Assembly (NCBI RefSeq): GCF_018613535.1
Contig: NZ_JAGGQB010000003.1
Span: 186,001 to 250,000, forward strand
Direction of reading: 5' to 3'
From: Bacillus sp. ISL-51
GTDB taxonomy: Bacteria; Bacillota; Bacilli; Bacillales; Bacillaceae
DNA length: 64,000 nucleotides
Positions 27,046 through 35,795 of this stretch are shown here, in pieces. The position numbers were made by a program, and so were the translations under genes. Under the pieces are notes generated by a model that was not told the origin of the DNA, searched no databases, and was given only the letters and a program-made list of their open reading frames with translations. The stretch's first letter is position 1. Each line of letters opens with the position of its first letter.

Positions 27046-27732
27046 GCTCCTGATTAAAGTAAAAGAGGAAACCGATAACGCTTTGCCTTTCGTCAACAAG
27101 GCTTCGGCAGCCTGATGTAATGTGGCGCCCGTCGTATAAATATCGTCTATTAATATGACGTTCATACCTTTGGCGGAGTTTACTCTGCATGAAAACTTTT
27201 TTTCTGCGAAGAGCCGTTCCGCTTTGCTTTTTTTGGATTGTTTTTCATTGTTCAGCCGGATGAGGGGAGAAATGACCGGCCGTCCGAGAAGCGAAGCCAG
27301 CAGCTCGGATTGATTGAACCCGCGTTCCGCTTGCCGTTCAGCACTCAGCGGAATAGGGACGAGGATATGTGTGTTTGTTGGGTAGGCTGCGTTAAATCCG
27401 GCAGCAAAATCATGTTGGAAGGCTTTGATGATTTTCGCATCACCTCTGAATTTAAACCGGGCTAATGAGTCCTTCATCGCTTCATTATACAAATAAACCG
27501 AGCGGTTTTGCCCCAATAAAAGGCGCGGTTCTGTTTTTGCTTCCCGCGCCAGACAGTCAGCGCATTTCCGGCTTGTTTGCTGAGGCCTTCCGCACGCAGT
27601 GCATACGGGTCCTCGAATCTTTTCAAATTGATTGCTGCATGCGCTGCATACATCATGGTCCGGTGCCAGAGAAAATAACGACCTCCATGTCAGTGAACCG
27701 GAGATTGGCGAATCGCATAATAAACAGTTCAG
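27043..27732 (-). CDS. comFC: ComFC, competence phosphoribosyltransferase-like protein
   Basis: 229 residues. The N-terminus has a zinc-finger region with paired cysteines (CLLCDS, VCSACS, VCTACGR, CADC), and the C-terminus has a type I phosphoribosyltransferase fold with the PRPP loop VILIDDIYTTGATL. In B. subtilis it supports ssDNA uptake with ComFA. There is no ATG/GTG/TTG that would include the zinc fingers. A CTG at 27732-27730, about 10 bases after AAGGAG and aligned with the start of B. subtilis ComFC (MICLLCDS versus LNCLLCDS), is the likely start. An inner TTG would give only 157 residues and lose all fingers. Confidence 0.88.
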   Translation of the reverse strand: MNCLLCDSPISGSLTWRSLFSLAPDHDVCSACSNQFEKIRGPVCTACGRPQQTSRKCADCLAREAKTEPRLLLGQNRSVYLYNEAMKDSLARFKFRGDAKIIKAFQHDFAAGFNAAYPTNTHILVPIPLSAERQAERGFNQSELLASLLGRPVISPLIRLNNEKQSKKSKAERLFAEKKFSCRVNSAKGMNVILIDDIYTTGATLHQAAEALLTKGKALSVSSFTLIRS

Positions 27733-27737
27733 AGATT

Positions 27738-28022
27738 TTACGCTCCTTCCTTCTTCTCACAGAACTCGCTCGGATTGACAGAAACAATCGCCGCTGATTC
27801 AGCCAGGATGACGAGCAAAGCCGTATTTTTTTGTTTATCAACCAGCACCGCTTTAGCATAGGCCACTTTCTTTTTATCTGTAACATAGGCCGGTTCAGCC
27901 CGGTTTAACGAAAGTGCCAGAACATCATTTTTACAGACTCGGCACGTGCATTTCATATGAAGCTGGGGCATATAGCGATCGAGAAGTTCCTTCAATACGA
28001 TTTCTTTTGAATTGACAAGCAT
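27738..28022 (-). CDS. comFB: ComFB, late competence protein
   Basis: 94 residues with a CxC-x2-C cluster (MKCTCRVCKNDVLALSLNRAEPAYV), typical of ComFB; related proteins bind zinc and c-di-nucleotides. In B. subtilis its loss hardly affects transformation. GAGGAG lies 9 bases before the ATG; it ends 5 bases before the comFC start. Confidence 0.93.
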   Translation of the reverse strand: MLVNSKEIVLKELLDRYMPQLHMKCTCRVCKNDVLALSLNRAEPAYVTDKKKVAYAKAVLVDKQKNTALLVILAESAAIVSVNPSEFCEKKEGA

Positions 28023-28080
28023 GTTGACAGCTCCTCATAGGAAAAGTATGAGTATACTGTATCACGTTTTCAGAAATTAA

Positions 28081-29459
28081 CTAGTCTACCAATTTATTTT
28101 TTTGTGCCAATTTGTTCATATATTTTATATGTTTTCTTGCTTTTTTCATACCATTCGTTATTCCAAAATGAAACAAGATGACTTCCCCGTTAAAATGTTT
28201 GTGATGTCTGCCTGTCCGGCCTGCGATTTGTACAAGAGCGCTCTCAGTGAAAATAGGTGATTCAGCGCCGAGGACACATGTTTGAACCTTCGGAATGGTT
28301 ACTCCTCTTTCTAAAATTGTGGTGGTAATTAACAGATCGAGCCGTCCGTCTCTGAACCGCTTTACTTTTTCCTTTCTGTATGTATCTTCCGCGTGAACGC
28401 CTTCTGTGCGAATGTTTAATTTTTTAAAATAATCGGCCGCTTTGTTAAGCACGGGGACCGATGGAACGAATAAAAAACAGGCAGCCCTGCTTTTAGCTTT
28501 TGATATACCCATTCCATGACGGAGGCCGGCAGCTTTCCGCTTGCAAGCTTCTTCTGCCAATTACCGCACCATAAAAAACGCGGCTCAGGCAAAGGCTTTC
28601 TATGATATCTGGCTGGTATACGAACGGCTTTTAAGAGACCTGATTCGGCTTTCTTTTGTAATGTTTCGCCAGGAGTGGCAGTCACATAAACGAGGGTGCT
28701 GTTTTTCTTTCTGGCTTTATCGACAGCAAATTGGAGTGTTTGATCGGCAGAAAAGGGAAATGCATCTACTTCATCAATAATCATTACATCAAAAACATCT
28801 CTGTAGCGTATGAGCTGGTGAGCAGTCGATATCATGAGCGGAGTCAGGCTGCCTTTGTCTTCACTGGCCCCGTACAGGGCAGAAATTTCGATGTTCTCAA
28901 AGGCTTTTTTCAGTCTTGGCAGCAGCTCTAATACGACATCAGTCCGTGGTGTAGCGATACAGACGCGCAAACCGTGATTAAGCGCAAACTCTATGCCCGG
29001 AAACAGCATTTCCGTTTTCCCCGATCCGCAAACCGCCCATATCAGCAGCTCTTCTTTCTTTTTCATCGCTTCTATCAATGCGCAGGCCGCTTCCTGCTGT
29101 CCTTCTGTAAGCGTTCCTTGCCACGAGAGCTTTACAGACTCCCAGCGTTTTTCATCGCTTTTGTTCCAGCTATATAAATGGGTTAATTCATCGGCCCTCC
29201 CCATCATGACACAAGAACGGCAATAGATGATGTGCCTGTCAGCAGATGCGGACCAAAAGGAAGCGAAGTATTCCTGTTCACTTTGGCCGCAGCGGCGGCA
29301 AACACAGCGATTTTTATGCTGAATAACCGACGGCTCAGCTGTTATAAATCCTTTCTCCATATGACGGCTAATGCATTCATCAGAAAACGGAAGCTCCGTT
29401 CTCAGCAAATGGCGCCCATAAAGGAAATCGCGCAGAACAGATGATTCGGCATCGGTCAT
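28081..29459 (-). pseudogene. comFA: comFA, DNA-uptake translocase gene, frameshifted
   Basis: ComFA is the DEAD-box-like ATPase that pulls single-stranded DNA into competent cells. The frame starts at ATG 29459 (AAAGGAGG 8 bases upstream) and holds the zinc cysteines (Cys54, Cys57, Cys80, Cys83), Walker A GSGKT (145-149) and DEVD box. It then breaks at about residue 327: after KAGLPVF the frame leads to a stop at 28416. The rest of the helicase domain (FVPSVPVLNKAADYF... ITTTILERGVTIP... QIAGRTGRHH) continues in the +2 frame to 28081. A run of six T (plus-strand A 28472-28477) lies at the break; seven would restore one frame reading …LPVFLFVPSVP. Real mutation or sequencing indel cannot be told apart here. 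Confidence 0.9.
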
Positions 29460-29483
29460 CTTCCCGGCCTCCTTTCTGAGCAA

Positions 29484-29512
29484 AGTATGCCTGACGGGGA
29501 CTTTTATGTCGA
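29484..29512 (-). promoter_or_regulatory. SigA-type promoter of comF
   Basis: On the minus strand TCGACA (29512-29507) and CATACT (29489-29484) are 17 bases apart, 25 bases before comFA. A weak -10 fits ComK dependence; a clear AAAA-N5-TTTT box pair is not seen, only a single near match (AAAT-N5-TTTT) within the terminator stem upstream. Confidence 0.6.
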
Positions 29513-29531
29513 ATTGCGAAAATAAGAAAAT

Positions 29532-29562
29532 AAAAAATCTCCGTCCTCGAAAACGGAGATTT
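29532..29562 (-). terminator. Terminator of the DegV-family gene
   Basis: AAATCTCCGT (29535-29544) pairs with ACGGAGATTT (29553-29562), followed by TTTATTTTC on the minus strand. Confidence 0.85.
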
Positions 29563-29566
29563 CCAC

Positions 29567-30415
29567 TTAATTTTTAAAACACCAGGCAATTCCGATTGCG
29601 CCTTCGCCAAGATGGGTTCCGATTACGGCTCCGAAATAGCTGTTATAAAATTCGACATGAGGGTATTTCCCGCTCAGCTCTTTAATGATATCGCCGGCTT
29701 CTTCCTCTCTGTTTGCATGGATGACAGCAGCCTGCATCGGGATTCCTTTACTTGCATCTTCGTCTAAAAGCTCAAAAATTCTAGAAATCGCTTTTTTGCG
29801 CGTCCGAATCTTCTCAAAAGGCACAATTACCTTATTGTCAAAATGAAGAATAGGCTTTACCTTTAACAGACCGCCGATAAAAGCCTGTGCACTGCTTAAA
29901 CGCCCGCCCCGCTGAAGATGTGCTAAGTCATCGACCATAAAATAGGCCCGGACAGTTTTTTTCATCTCTTCCAATTCTCTTATGATCGCTTCCGGAGAAT
30001 CAGCGCCGTCCTTAATAAGCTGTGCCGCTTTTAGTGCATAAAAGCCCTGTGCCAAACAGCTGATTTCCGAGTCAAAAGGATAAACTTTGATATGGTCAAC
30101 CATCGCATTGGCCGAGGCTGCGCTGTTATAGGTTCCGCTGATCCCGCTGGAGAGATGAATGCTGATGACTGCATCGTATGTTTTGCCGAGTTCTTCATAC
30201 AATGCGATTAATTCGCCAATAGAAGGCTGGGACGTAGTCGGAAGCTCATCATGATTTTTCACTTCTTTATAAAAGCTTCTCCAGTCCAATTCCGTTTCTT
30301 CACGGTACGTTTTCTCTCCGAAAACCACTTGAAGAGGGATCATGTGAATATGATTCTGCTCCCTCATCTCTTCCGGAATATATGCTGTACTGTCTGTTAC
30401 AACTGCAATATTCAT
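29567..30415 (-). CDS. yviA: DegV/FakB-family fatty-acid-binding protein
   Basis: 282 residues. It starts with MNIAVVTDSTAYIP, and the DegV motifs TTSQPS and HLSSGISGTYNSA bind the fatty-acid carboxylate in this family. FakB proteins present fatty acids to the kinase FakA for phospholipid synthesis. Despite the name DegV and the place next to degU, no direct link to DegU function is known. ATG 30415 is chosen over the adjacent GTG 30418 for spacing to CAGG. Confidence 0.9.
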   Translation of the reverse strand: MNIAVVTDSTAYIPEEMREQNHIHMIPLQVVFGEKTYREETELDWRSFYKEVKNHDELPTTSQPSIGELIALYEELGKTYDAVISIHLSSGISGTYNSAASANAMVDHIKVYPFDSEISCLAQGFYALKAAQLIKDGADSPEAIIRELEEMKKTVRAYFMVDDLAHLQRGGRLSSAQAFIGGLLKVKPILHFDNKVIVPFEKIRTRKKAISRIFELLDEDASKGIPMQAAVIHANREEEAGDIIKELSGKYPHVEFYNSYFGAVIGTHLGEGAIGIAWCFKN

Positions 30416-30438
30416 CACTATACCTGCCTTATAAAGTA

Positions 30439-30466
30439 CTTAATCAATATTTTAATTGATATTAAG
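30439..30466. repeat. Imperfect palindrome before the DegV-family gene
   Basis: CTTAATCAAT and ATTGATATTAAG are inverted with a two-base interruption, between the degU terminator and the gene start, where its promoter must lie. Possible operator; no known regulator assigned. Confidence 0.35.
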
Positions 30467-30470
30467 CTAT

Positions 30471-30501
30471 AAAAAAAGACTTGCCATAATAGGCAAGTCT
30501 T
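30471..30501 (-). terminator. Terminator of degSU
   Basis: AAGACTTGCC (30476-30485) pairs with GGCAAGTCTT (30492-30501) and is followed by TTTTTATAG on the minus strand. Confidence 0.9.
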
Positions 30502-30512
30502 CATATACATGA

Positions 30513-31202
30513 CTAACGCATTTCTACCCAGCCGTTTTTAATGGCTACGACAACGGCTTGTGTCCGGTCATTTACATTCATTTTTTGCAGAATATTACTT
30601 ACGTGGTTTTTCACTGTTTTTTCACTGATAAACAGTGACTCACCGATTCCGCGGTTGCTTTTTCCGTCTGCAAGCATTTGCAGCACTTCACATTCCCGTC
30701 TTGTTAATATATGTAATGGTCTCCGAATTTCCGGATAAACCTCATGCTGAGGATGAGCAGAAACTCCGCTTGTAGCAAGACGGCGGAATTCATTGACAAG
30801 ATTGTGGGTTACTTTCGGGTGAAGGTAAGAACCGCCCTCGGCTACCACTTTGACTGCTTCAATTAACGTATCCGCATCCATTTCTTTCAGCAGATAACCT
30901 CTTGCACCTGTTTTTAAAGCATGTGTTACATAATTTTCATCATCATGAATGGAGAGGATGATCACCTTAGACTCAGGATACAGCTCAACCAGCTGTTTAG
31001 TAGCCTCTACTCCATTTACATTCGGCATATTAATATCCATTATGACTACATCGGGATGATAGTGCTCAACAATACGAGCCGCTTCATCTCCATCGTCACC
31101 TTCTGCTACCACTTCAAAGGTAGGTTCAAAATCCAGTATTCGCTTTACACCCTCACGAAATAATTGATGGTCGTCGATAATAACAATGTTTACTTTAGTC
31201 AC
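30513..31202 (-). CDS. degU: DegU, response regulator
   Basis: 229 residues. Receiver domain with phospho-acceptor Asp56 (VVIMDINMP) and a C-terminal LuxR-type helix-turn-helix ([35 protein letters not shown]). Controls exoenzymes, competence, biofilm and, with SwrA, motility. It starts at GTG with AAGGAGG 8 bases upstream. Cotranscribed with degS. Confidence 0.98.
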
Positions 31203-31278
31203 ACGCTACGCCTCCTTATCCTATTGTTCTATATACGCCGCTGTTCGGTCAATATGTCTTTTGGCTCTATTTAACAGT

Positions 31279-32442
31279 TTATAGGCCAAGCGACAAAGGA
31301 ACCTTAATCATGATAAATGTCCCAAGACCTATTTCAGAGTCTATCGTTATTGTCCCTTCAAGCAAATCTACTCTTTCTTTCATTCCAAGCAAACCGAAAG
31401 ACTTGTTCTTTTTCTGTTTTGCTTCCTTAATATCAAAGCCTTTTCCGTTATCTTTTATGATGAGGATAACAAAATCTGCGGTCACTTCTACTTTAACTGT
31501 AATCTCTTCCGATTCCGAATGCTTTAACGCATTTGTGACAGCTTCCTGGGCGAGTCTGAAAAGAGCCACTTCAAACTGAGGGGCAAGCCGCCTGCTTTCC
31601 GTATCTCCAATACACTGAAAATGTATTTTCACCTTTCCGTTGTATTCTTCTGTTGTATAAAGATATTTTCTCAGTGTCGGAATCAGCCCCAGGTCATCGA
31701 GAGCCATCGGTCTTAAATCATATATAATCCTTCTGACTTCGTAAAGGGCATTCCGCACATTTTGACGGAGATTTCTGATTTCCTGAAACCCGTCCTCCGT
31801 GCCGCGGTCGCGGAAAATCCGTTCAATTAATTCAGATCTCATCATGACATTTGCCAGCATTTGCGCAGGTCCGTCATGAATTTCTCTCGATACTCTTTTT
31901 CTTTCTTCCTCTTGGGCTTCTATAATTCTCAAACCGAAATCTTGTTTAGCCTGCGCATCGGCAAGAAGCAGGCCTACTTGACGGAGATCTTGATTTAAGT
32001 AATTGAGAACAACGGTTATTTGGCTGACCAATGATTCTGACCGTTCAATGATTTCCTGAAGGCCCAAAAGCCGGCGTTCTAAATCATCCCTCCGCTCCCG
32101 CAGCTGTTTTTCACGCTGCTGAATCATCGTCAATTCCACTTGCAGCTTATGCGCCTTTTCATAGGCATTGCGAATTTCTTCTTCGCTGAATTTGTGGAAA
32201 TTTCTGCTGACCTCTGACAAGCGGTTTCTCGCATGCCGAGTATGAACTTCAAGTTTATCGCCAAGCTCAATGACTTCGTATACTTGCTGTTTGATCTGTT
32301 TCAATTCCTCGACCAATTGCTCGTATTGCTGGCGCGACTGTTCTCCGATTTGAAAAACCTCGTCCTTGCTCCCGTCCACGGTTTTCAGCATTTTCATGAG
32401 TATAGAGTCCAAAACCTTGGAGTCCATCTTCGATTTGTTCAT
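31279..32442 (-). CDS. degS: DegS, sensor histidine kinase
   Basis: 387 residues, cytoplasmic with no membrane segment. Long N-terminal coiled-coil sensor domain (about 25-175), HisKA_3 box REIHDGPAQ with phospho-acceptor His189, and an HATPase domain with DNGKGF and GLLGMKERV. Phosphorylates DegU. ATG 32442 is preferred over the adjacent TTG 32445 (GGAGG 7 bases upstream). A -10 box TATAAT lies at 32518-32513. Confidence 0.97.
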   Translation of the reverse strand: MNKSKMDSKVLDSILMKMLKTVDGSKDEVFQIGEQSRQQYEQLVEELKQIKQQVYEVIELGDKLEVHTRHARNRLSEVSRNFHKFSEEEIRNAYEKAHKLQVELTMIQQREKQLRERRDDLERRLLGLQEIIERSESLVSQITVVLNYLNQDLRQVGLLLADAQAKQDFGLRIIEAQEEERKRVSREIHDGPAQMLANVMMRSELIERIFRDRGTEDGFQEIRNLRQNVRNALYEVRRIIYDLRPMALDDLGLIPTLRKYLYTTEEYNGKVKIHFQCIGDTESRRLAPQFEVALFRLAQEAVTNALKHSESEEITVKVEVTADFVILIIKDNGKGFDIKEAKQKKNKSFGLLGMKERVDLLEGTITIDSEIGLGTFIMIKVPLSLGL

Positions 32443-32512
32443 CAATCTCCCTCCGTAACGGTGTTGTTATGTATTTTTATTATAAATGTAATTGAACTGC
32501 AATTTATGTCGA

Positions 32513-32518
32513 ATTATA
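32513..32518 (-). promoter_or_regulatory. Candidate -10 box of degSU
   Basis: TATAAT on the minus strand, 71 bases before degS. The -35 (CTAGAA at 17 bases) is poor. Confidence 0.4.
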
Positions 32519-32661
32519 ATGAAAGAATGCGTATATTCTAGAAAAAAACATTTTTATATAGTTCTTACTCTTTCATGATACCAAAATATGCGCAAAAATT
32601 CTAAAGTCTGTTCGAATTTGTAGAAACAAGTCTTTTATGCTTGTCAGGAGGGTCAGCAATC

Positions 32662-33309
32662 ATGCTGCACAGCTATTTAACTGTTAAAGAAGCGGGTGAA
32701 CATGAGATTGTGATTGAAAAATCACGGTTTATCTGCCATTTAAGCCGTGTTGCTTCTGAAACGGAAGCGCAGGAGTTTATTCAAAAGATAAAAAAACAGC
32801 ACTGGAATGCGACTCATAACTGCTCAGCTTATCTGATCGGAGAAACAGATCATATACAAAAGGCGAATGACGACGGTGAACCAAGCGGCACAGCGGGCGT
32901 TCCCATGCTGGAAGTGCTGAAAAAACGGGGGCTGAAAGATACCTGTGCAGTGGTTACCCGGTATTTCGGCGGAATTAAGCTTGGTGCTGGCGGATTGATT
33001 CGCGCTTACGGAAAGTCAGTGTCTGAAGGATTAAATCATATAGGAGTCGTGGAGCGGAAGCTGATGCGGGTAATGCATACATCAGCTGATTATACATGGC
33101 TCGGAAAGATAGAGAATGAACTGAGAGAATCAGTTTTTTTACTGAAGGAAATCCATTATGCGGAAAATGTCGAATTCGAAACGTACGTTGAAGAAAAAGA
33201 CAAAGAAGCATTTATCGAGTGGATAACAGAGTTAACGAACGGCAAGAGTGATAATAAAGAGGGAGACCTGACGTATTTAGAAACAGACGTCAATCCTAAA
33301 GGAGACTAA
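32662..33309 (+). CDS. yvyE: YvyE, IMPACT/YigZ-family protein
   Basis: 215 residues with the UPF0029 domain (about 15-125, including NDDGEPSGTAGVPMLEVL and TRYFGGIKLGAGGLIRAY) and a C-terminal ferredoxin-like DUF1949 domain. Yeast/mammal relatives (YIH1/IMPACT) act in translation control; the bacterial role is open. ATG 32662 follows AGGAGGG; a TTG at 32641 would sit inside its leader. It runs opposite to degS and is followed 4 bases later by tagV. Confidence 0.92.
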   Translation: MLHSYLTVKEAGEHEIVIEKSRFICHLSRVASETEAQEFIQKIKKQHWNATHNCSAYLIGETDHIQKANDDGEPSGTAGVPMLEVLKKRGLKDTCAVVTRYFGGIKLGAGGLIRAYGKSVSEGLNHIGVVERKLMRVMHTSADYTWLGKIENELRESVFLLKEIHYAENVEFETYVEEKDKEAFIEWITELTNGKSDNKEGDLTYLETDVNPKGD

Positions 33310-33313
33310 TGTA

Positions 33314-34477
33314 ATGACTGAACGTGTAAGAGTACGTGTTCGAAAGAAAAAGAAGAAAAGCAAACGAAAGATCATATTCAAAAGAATTCTGCTGCTGCTC
33401 ACCCTGGTTTTGTTAGTCGCGGCCGGATTTGGCGGATATAAAGTATACAAAACAATCAATGCGGCCGATAATTCCTACGATGCCCTCTCCCGCGGAGATA
33501 AGTCAAAGCTCCGAGACGAAGTCATCGACATGAAGAAAAAACCGTTCTCCATTTTGTTTATGGGGATTGAAAATTATGCGACAAGCGGTAAAGGCGGCCG
33601 GTCAGATTCCCTTATTGTCGTTACCCTTGATCCGAGAAATAAAACAATGAAAATGCTGAGTATTCCGCGGGATACGCGAGTGACGCTTGCCGGGGATACA
33701 ACTGGCAAGAAGACCAAAATCAACGCCGCTTTTTCTAAAGGCGGTGCGGATGAGACCGTATCAACTGTTGAAGACTTTTTAGGCATCCCGATTGACAAGT
33801 ATGTCACGGTCGATTTTAACGGATTTAAGGATGTCATAGACGAGGTTGGCGGAATTGATGTAAAAGTTCCGTTTGATTTTGATGAGATGAGTGACGTCAG
33901 CAAAAAGAAACGGATCTATTTTAAGAAAGGCAACATGCATTTGAACGGCGAGCAGGCCCTTGCTTACGCGCGTATGAGAAAGCAGGATAAACGAGGGGAC
34001 TTCGGCCGTAATGACCGGCAGAAGCAAATCTTAAATGCAATGATCGATCAAATGTCTAAAGCAAGCAATATTGCCAAGATCGATAAAATCGCTGAAAAAG
34101 CAAGCAACAATGTGCAGACGAATATTCGTATCACTGAAGGTCTGGCTCTGCAGCAGATTTACAGCGGCTTTACCAGCAAAAAGATTGATACACTGAGCAT
34201 TACAGGATCAGATTTATATCTAGGCGGAGGCGGAACCGCATCAACGGGCGGAACTTACTATTTTGAACCGGATGCAGCCAACCTCGCTAAAGTACGTGAG
34301 ACATTGCAGAAACATTTAGATTACCCGACAGGAAGCACGAGCACAGACAATACGACTGACTCTACTTCAGACAGTACGGGCACAGGCACCACCAGCACAG
34401 ACGGAACCGGCAGTTCACAGACAACTAACGGTACTGGCGATCCAAATTCAAACAGCACTTCAGGTTCTTCCTACTGA
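33314..34477 (+). CDS. tagV: TagV, LytR-CpsA-Psr wall teichoic acid transferase
   Basis: 387 residues. Basic cytoplasmic start (RVRVRKKKKKSKRK), one membrane segment (about 20-42), and an LCP domain (about 75-310) with the conserved DSLIVVTLDP, SIPRDTRV and YARMRKQDKRGDFGR pyrophosphate/lipid-binding motifs. It transfers teichoic acid from undecaprenyl-PP to peptidoglycan. The last about 50 residues are a Ser/Thr/Gly/Asp low-complexity tail probably in the wall. Stands next to tagO, the first enzyme of the same pathway; the window has a second LCP gene, lytR. Confidence 0.93.
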   Translation: MTERVRVRVRKKKKKSKRKIIFKRILLLLTLVLLVAAGFGGYKVYKTINAADNSYDALSRGDKSKLRDEVIDMKKKPFSILFMGIENYATSGKGGRSDSLIVVTLDPRNKTMKMLSIPRDTRVTLAGDTTGKKTKINAAFSKGGADETVSTVEDFLGIPIDKYVTVDFNGFKDVIDEVGGIDVKVPFDFDEMSDVSKKKRIYFKKGNMHLNGEQALAYARMRKQDKRGDFGRNDRQKQILNAMIDQMSKASNIAKIDKIAEKASNNVQTNIRITEGLALQQIYSGFTSKKIDTLSITGSDLYLGGGGTASTGGTYYFEPDAANLAKVRETLQKHLDYPTGSTSTDNTTDSTSDSTGTGTTSTDGTGSSQTTNGTGDPNSNSTSGSSY

Positions 34478-34485
34478 AATATGAA

Positions 34486-34516
34486 GCCCGATCCTTTGGA
34501 TCGGGCGTTTTTTTTT
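34486..34516 (+). terminator. Terminator of yvyE-tagV
   Basis: GCCCGATCC (34486-34494) pairs with GGATCGGGC (34498-34506), then G and nine T. Confidence 0.95.
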
Positions 34517-34540
34517 ATATAATAAGAGATAATGAGATTC

Positions 34541-34571
34541 AAAAAAAGCAGACCATTATGATCTGCTTTTT
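34541..34571 (-). terminator. Terminator of tagO
   Basis: AAAAAGCAGA (34543-34552) pairs with TCTGCTTTTT (34562-34571), directly at the tagO stop codon, with a T-run on the minus strand. Confidence 0.85.
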
Positions 34572-35647
34572 CAATTCTTTTTTACCAATCTTTTGTAAAA
34601 CTTGGTAAATGGTTTAAATTGTTCATTTACTAACCCTGTTACCTCTGCTATGATTTGCATAAATACAATCAATACAAAAATGATAAACAGCGAAAGCCAA
34701 ATCGTCGCGCTTTTCAGCAGGATTGCACTGATGCTGAAAATGAAGCCTATTAAATAGATGATAATGACCGCCGTGCGGTGAGACAGCCCGAAGGCCATCA
34801 GCCGATGATGTATGTGTGACTTATCTGGTGCGGAGATGGGCTGTTTATTTAATATCCGCCTGATCACAGCGAATGTCGTATCAAAAATCGGCACGCCCAG
34901 AATGATGATCGGAATGATGATACTGAATAACGTAACACTTTTATAAAGGCCTAATAATGAGAGAACTGAAATGACATACCCCAAAAAGAGTGAGCCTGTA
35001 TCCCCCATAAATATTTTCGCCGGATGAAAATTATAAAATAGAAATCCGAGTGTACTTCCAATGACAACGAGAGAAAGTGACAGGATGAGGATTTTCCCTC
35101 CGGAAAGCGCCATCACGGCGATCGTTGACAGTCCGATAATCGACAGGCCCGCCGCGAGTCCGTCTAATCCGTCAATCAGGTTCATCGCGTTTGTTATTCC
35201 TACGATCCACAACACAGTTAACGGGTAAGCGATCCATCCTAATTCTAAACGTTCCGTTAAAAACGGAACTGAGAAAAAGTCCATCTTCAGCCCTGTGCTC
35301 ACAATCATAATGGCAACGGCTAATTGGACGAAGAATTTCACTTTTGCGCTTAATTGGTATTTATCATCAAGAATTCCTAAAATGACAATAATAAACGCGC
35401 CTACCGTAATGGCAGTCAACTTATTTTCATTATATATGCCGGCTGCAAGAACACCTGCCGCCACGCCGATAAAAATGGCCAATCCGCCCATACGGGGCAT
35501 TATTTTATCATGTACTTTTCGGTTGCTGGGCTGGTCAACTGCACCTATTTTGATCGCAATTTTTTTTACGATAGGAGTTAGGATTAAAACCGTTAGCAGA
35601 GAGACAAAAAACGCAACAACTATGCGAAACATGCGTTCGTCAAGCAT
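34571..35647 (-). CDS. tagO: TagO, undecaprenyl-P GlcNAc-1-P transferase
   Basis: 358 residues, polytopic (about 10-11 membrane segments). Starts wall teichoic acid and teichuronic acid synthesis by moving GlcNAc-1-P onto undecaprenyl phosphate. WecA/MraY motifs are clear: DQPSNRKVHDKIMPRMGG near the start, LIDGLDGLAAG, FMGDTGSLFLG and the cytoplasmic KSHIHHRL loop. ATG 35647 follows AAAGGAGA; an upstream open frame of 32 codons is not supported. Confidence 0.97.
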   Translation of the reverse strand: MLDERMFRIVVAFFVSLLTVLILTPIVKKIAIKIGAVDQPSNRKVHDKIMPRMGGLAIFIGVAAGVLAAGIYNENKLTAITVGAFIIVILGILDDKYQLSAKVKFFVQLAVAIMIVSTGLKMDFFSVPFLTERLELGWIAYPLTVLWIVGITNAMNLIDGLDGLAAGLSIIGLSTIAVMALSGGKILILSLSLVVIGSTLGFLFYNFHPAKIFMGDTGSLFLGYVISVLSLLGLYKSVTLFSIIIPIIILGVPIFDTTFAVIRRILNKQPISAPDKSHIHHRLMAFGLSHRTAVIIIYLIGFIFSISAILLKSATIWLSLFIIFVLIVFMQIIAEVTGLVNEQFKPFTKFYKRLVKKN

Positions 35648-35760
35648 AAAGAAGTCTCCTTTGGAATTATATGAAGTCTTTTCTGATATTGAACCGTTCC
35701 TTCCATTATAATTCTTACTAGTTATTATAACAAGCTTCATCAAAAAGAAACACGTATAAT

Positions 35761-35795
35761 AAAAAATGCGCCTTCCCTTTTAATGGGAGTGCGCT
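35761..35795 (-). terminator. Terminator of the tua operon
   Basis: TGCGCC-TTCCC (35767-35777) pairs imperfectly with GGGA-GTGCGC (35785-35794); A6 on the left gives the T-run on the minus strand. It overlaps the tuaH stop codon. Confidence 0.75.

Noticed and set aside
27043-27516. 157-residue comFC starting at TTG
   Set aside because: It removes all paired cysteines and has no ribosome site; the frame extends to a CTG after AAGGAG.
29484-29562. Clear ComK box before comFA
   Set aside because: Only one near match to AAAA-N5-TTTT, and it coincides with the terminator stem; no properly spaced pair seen.
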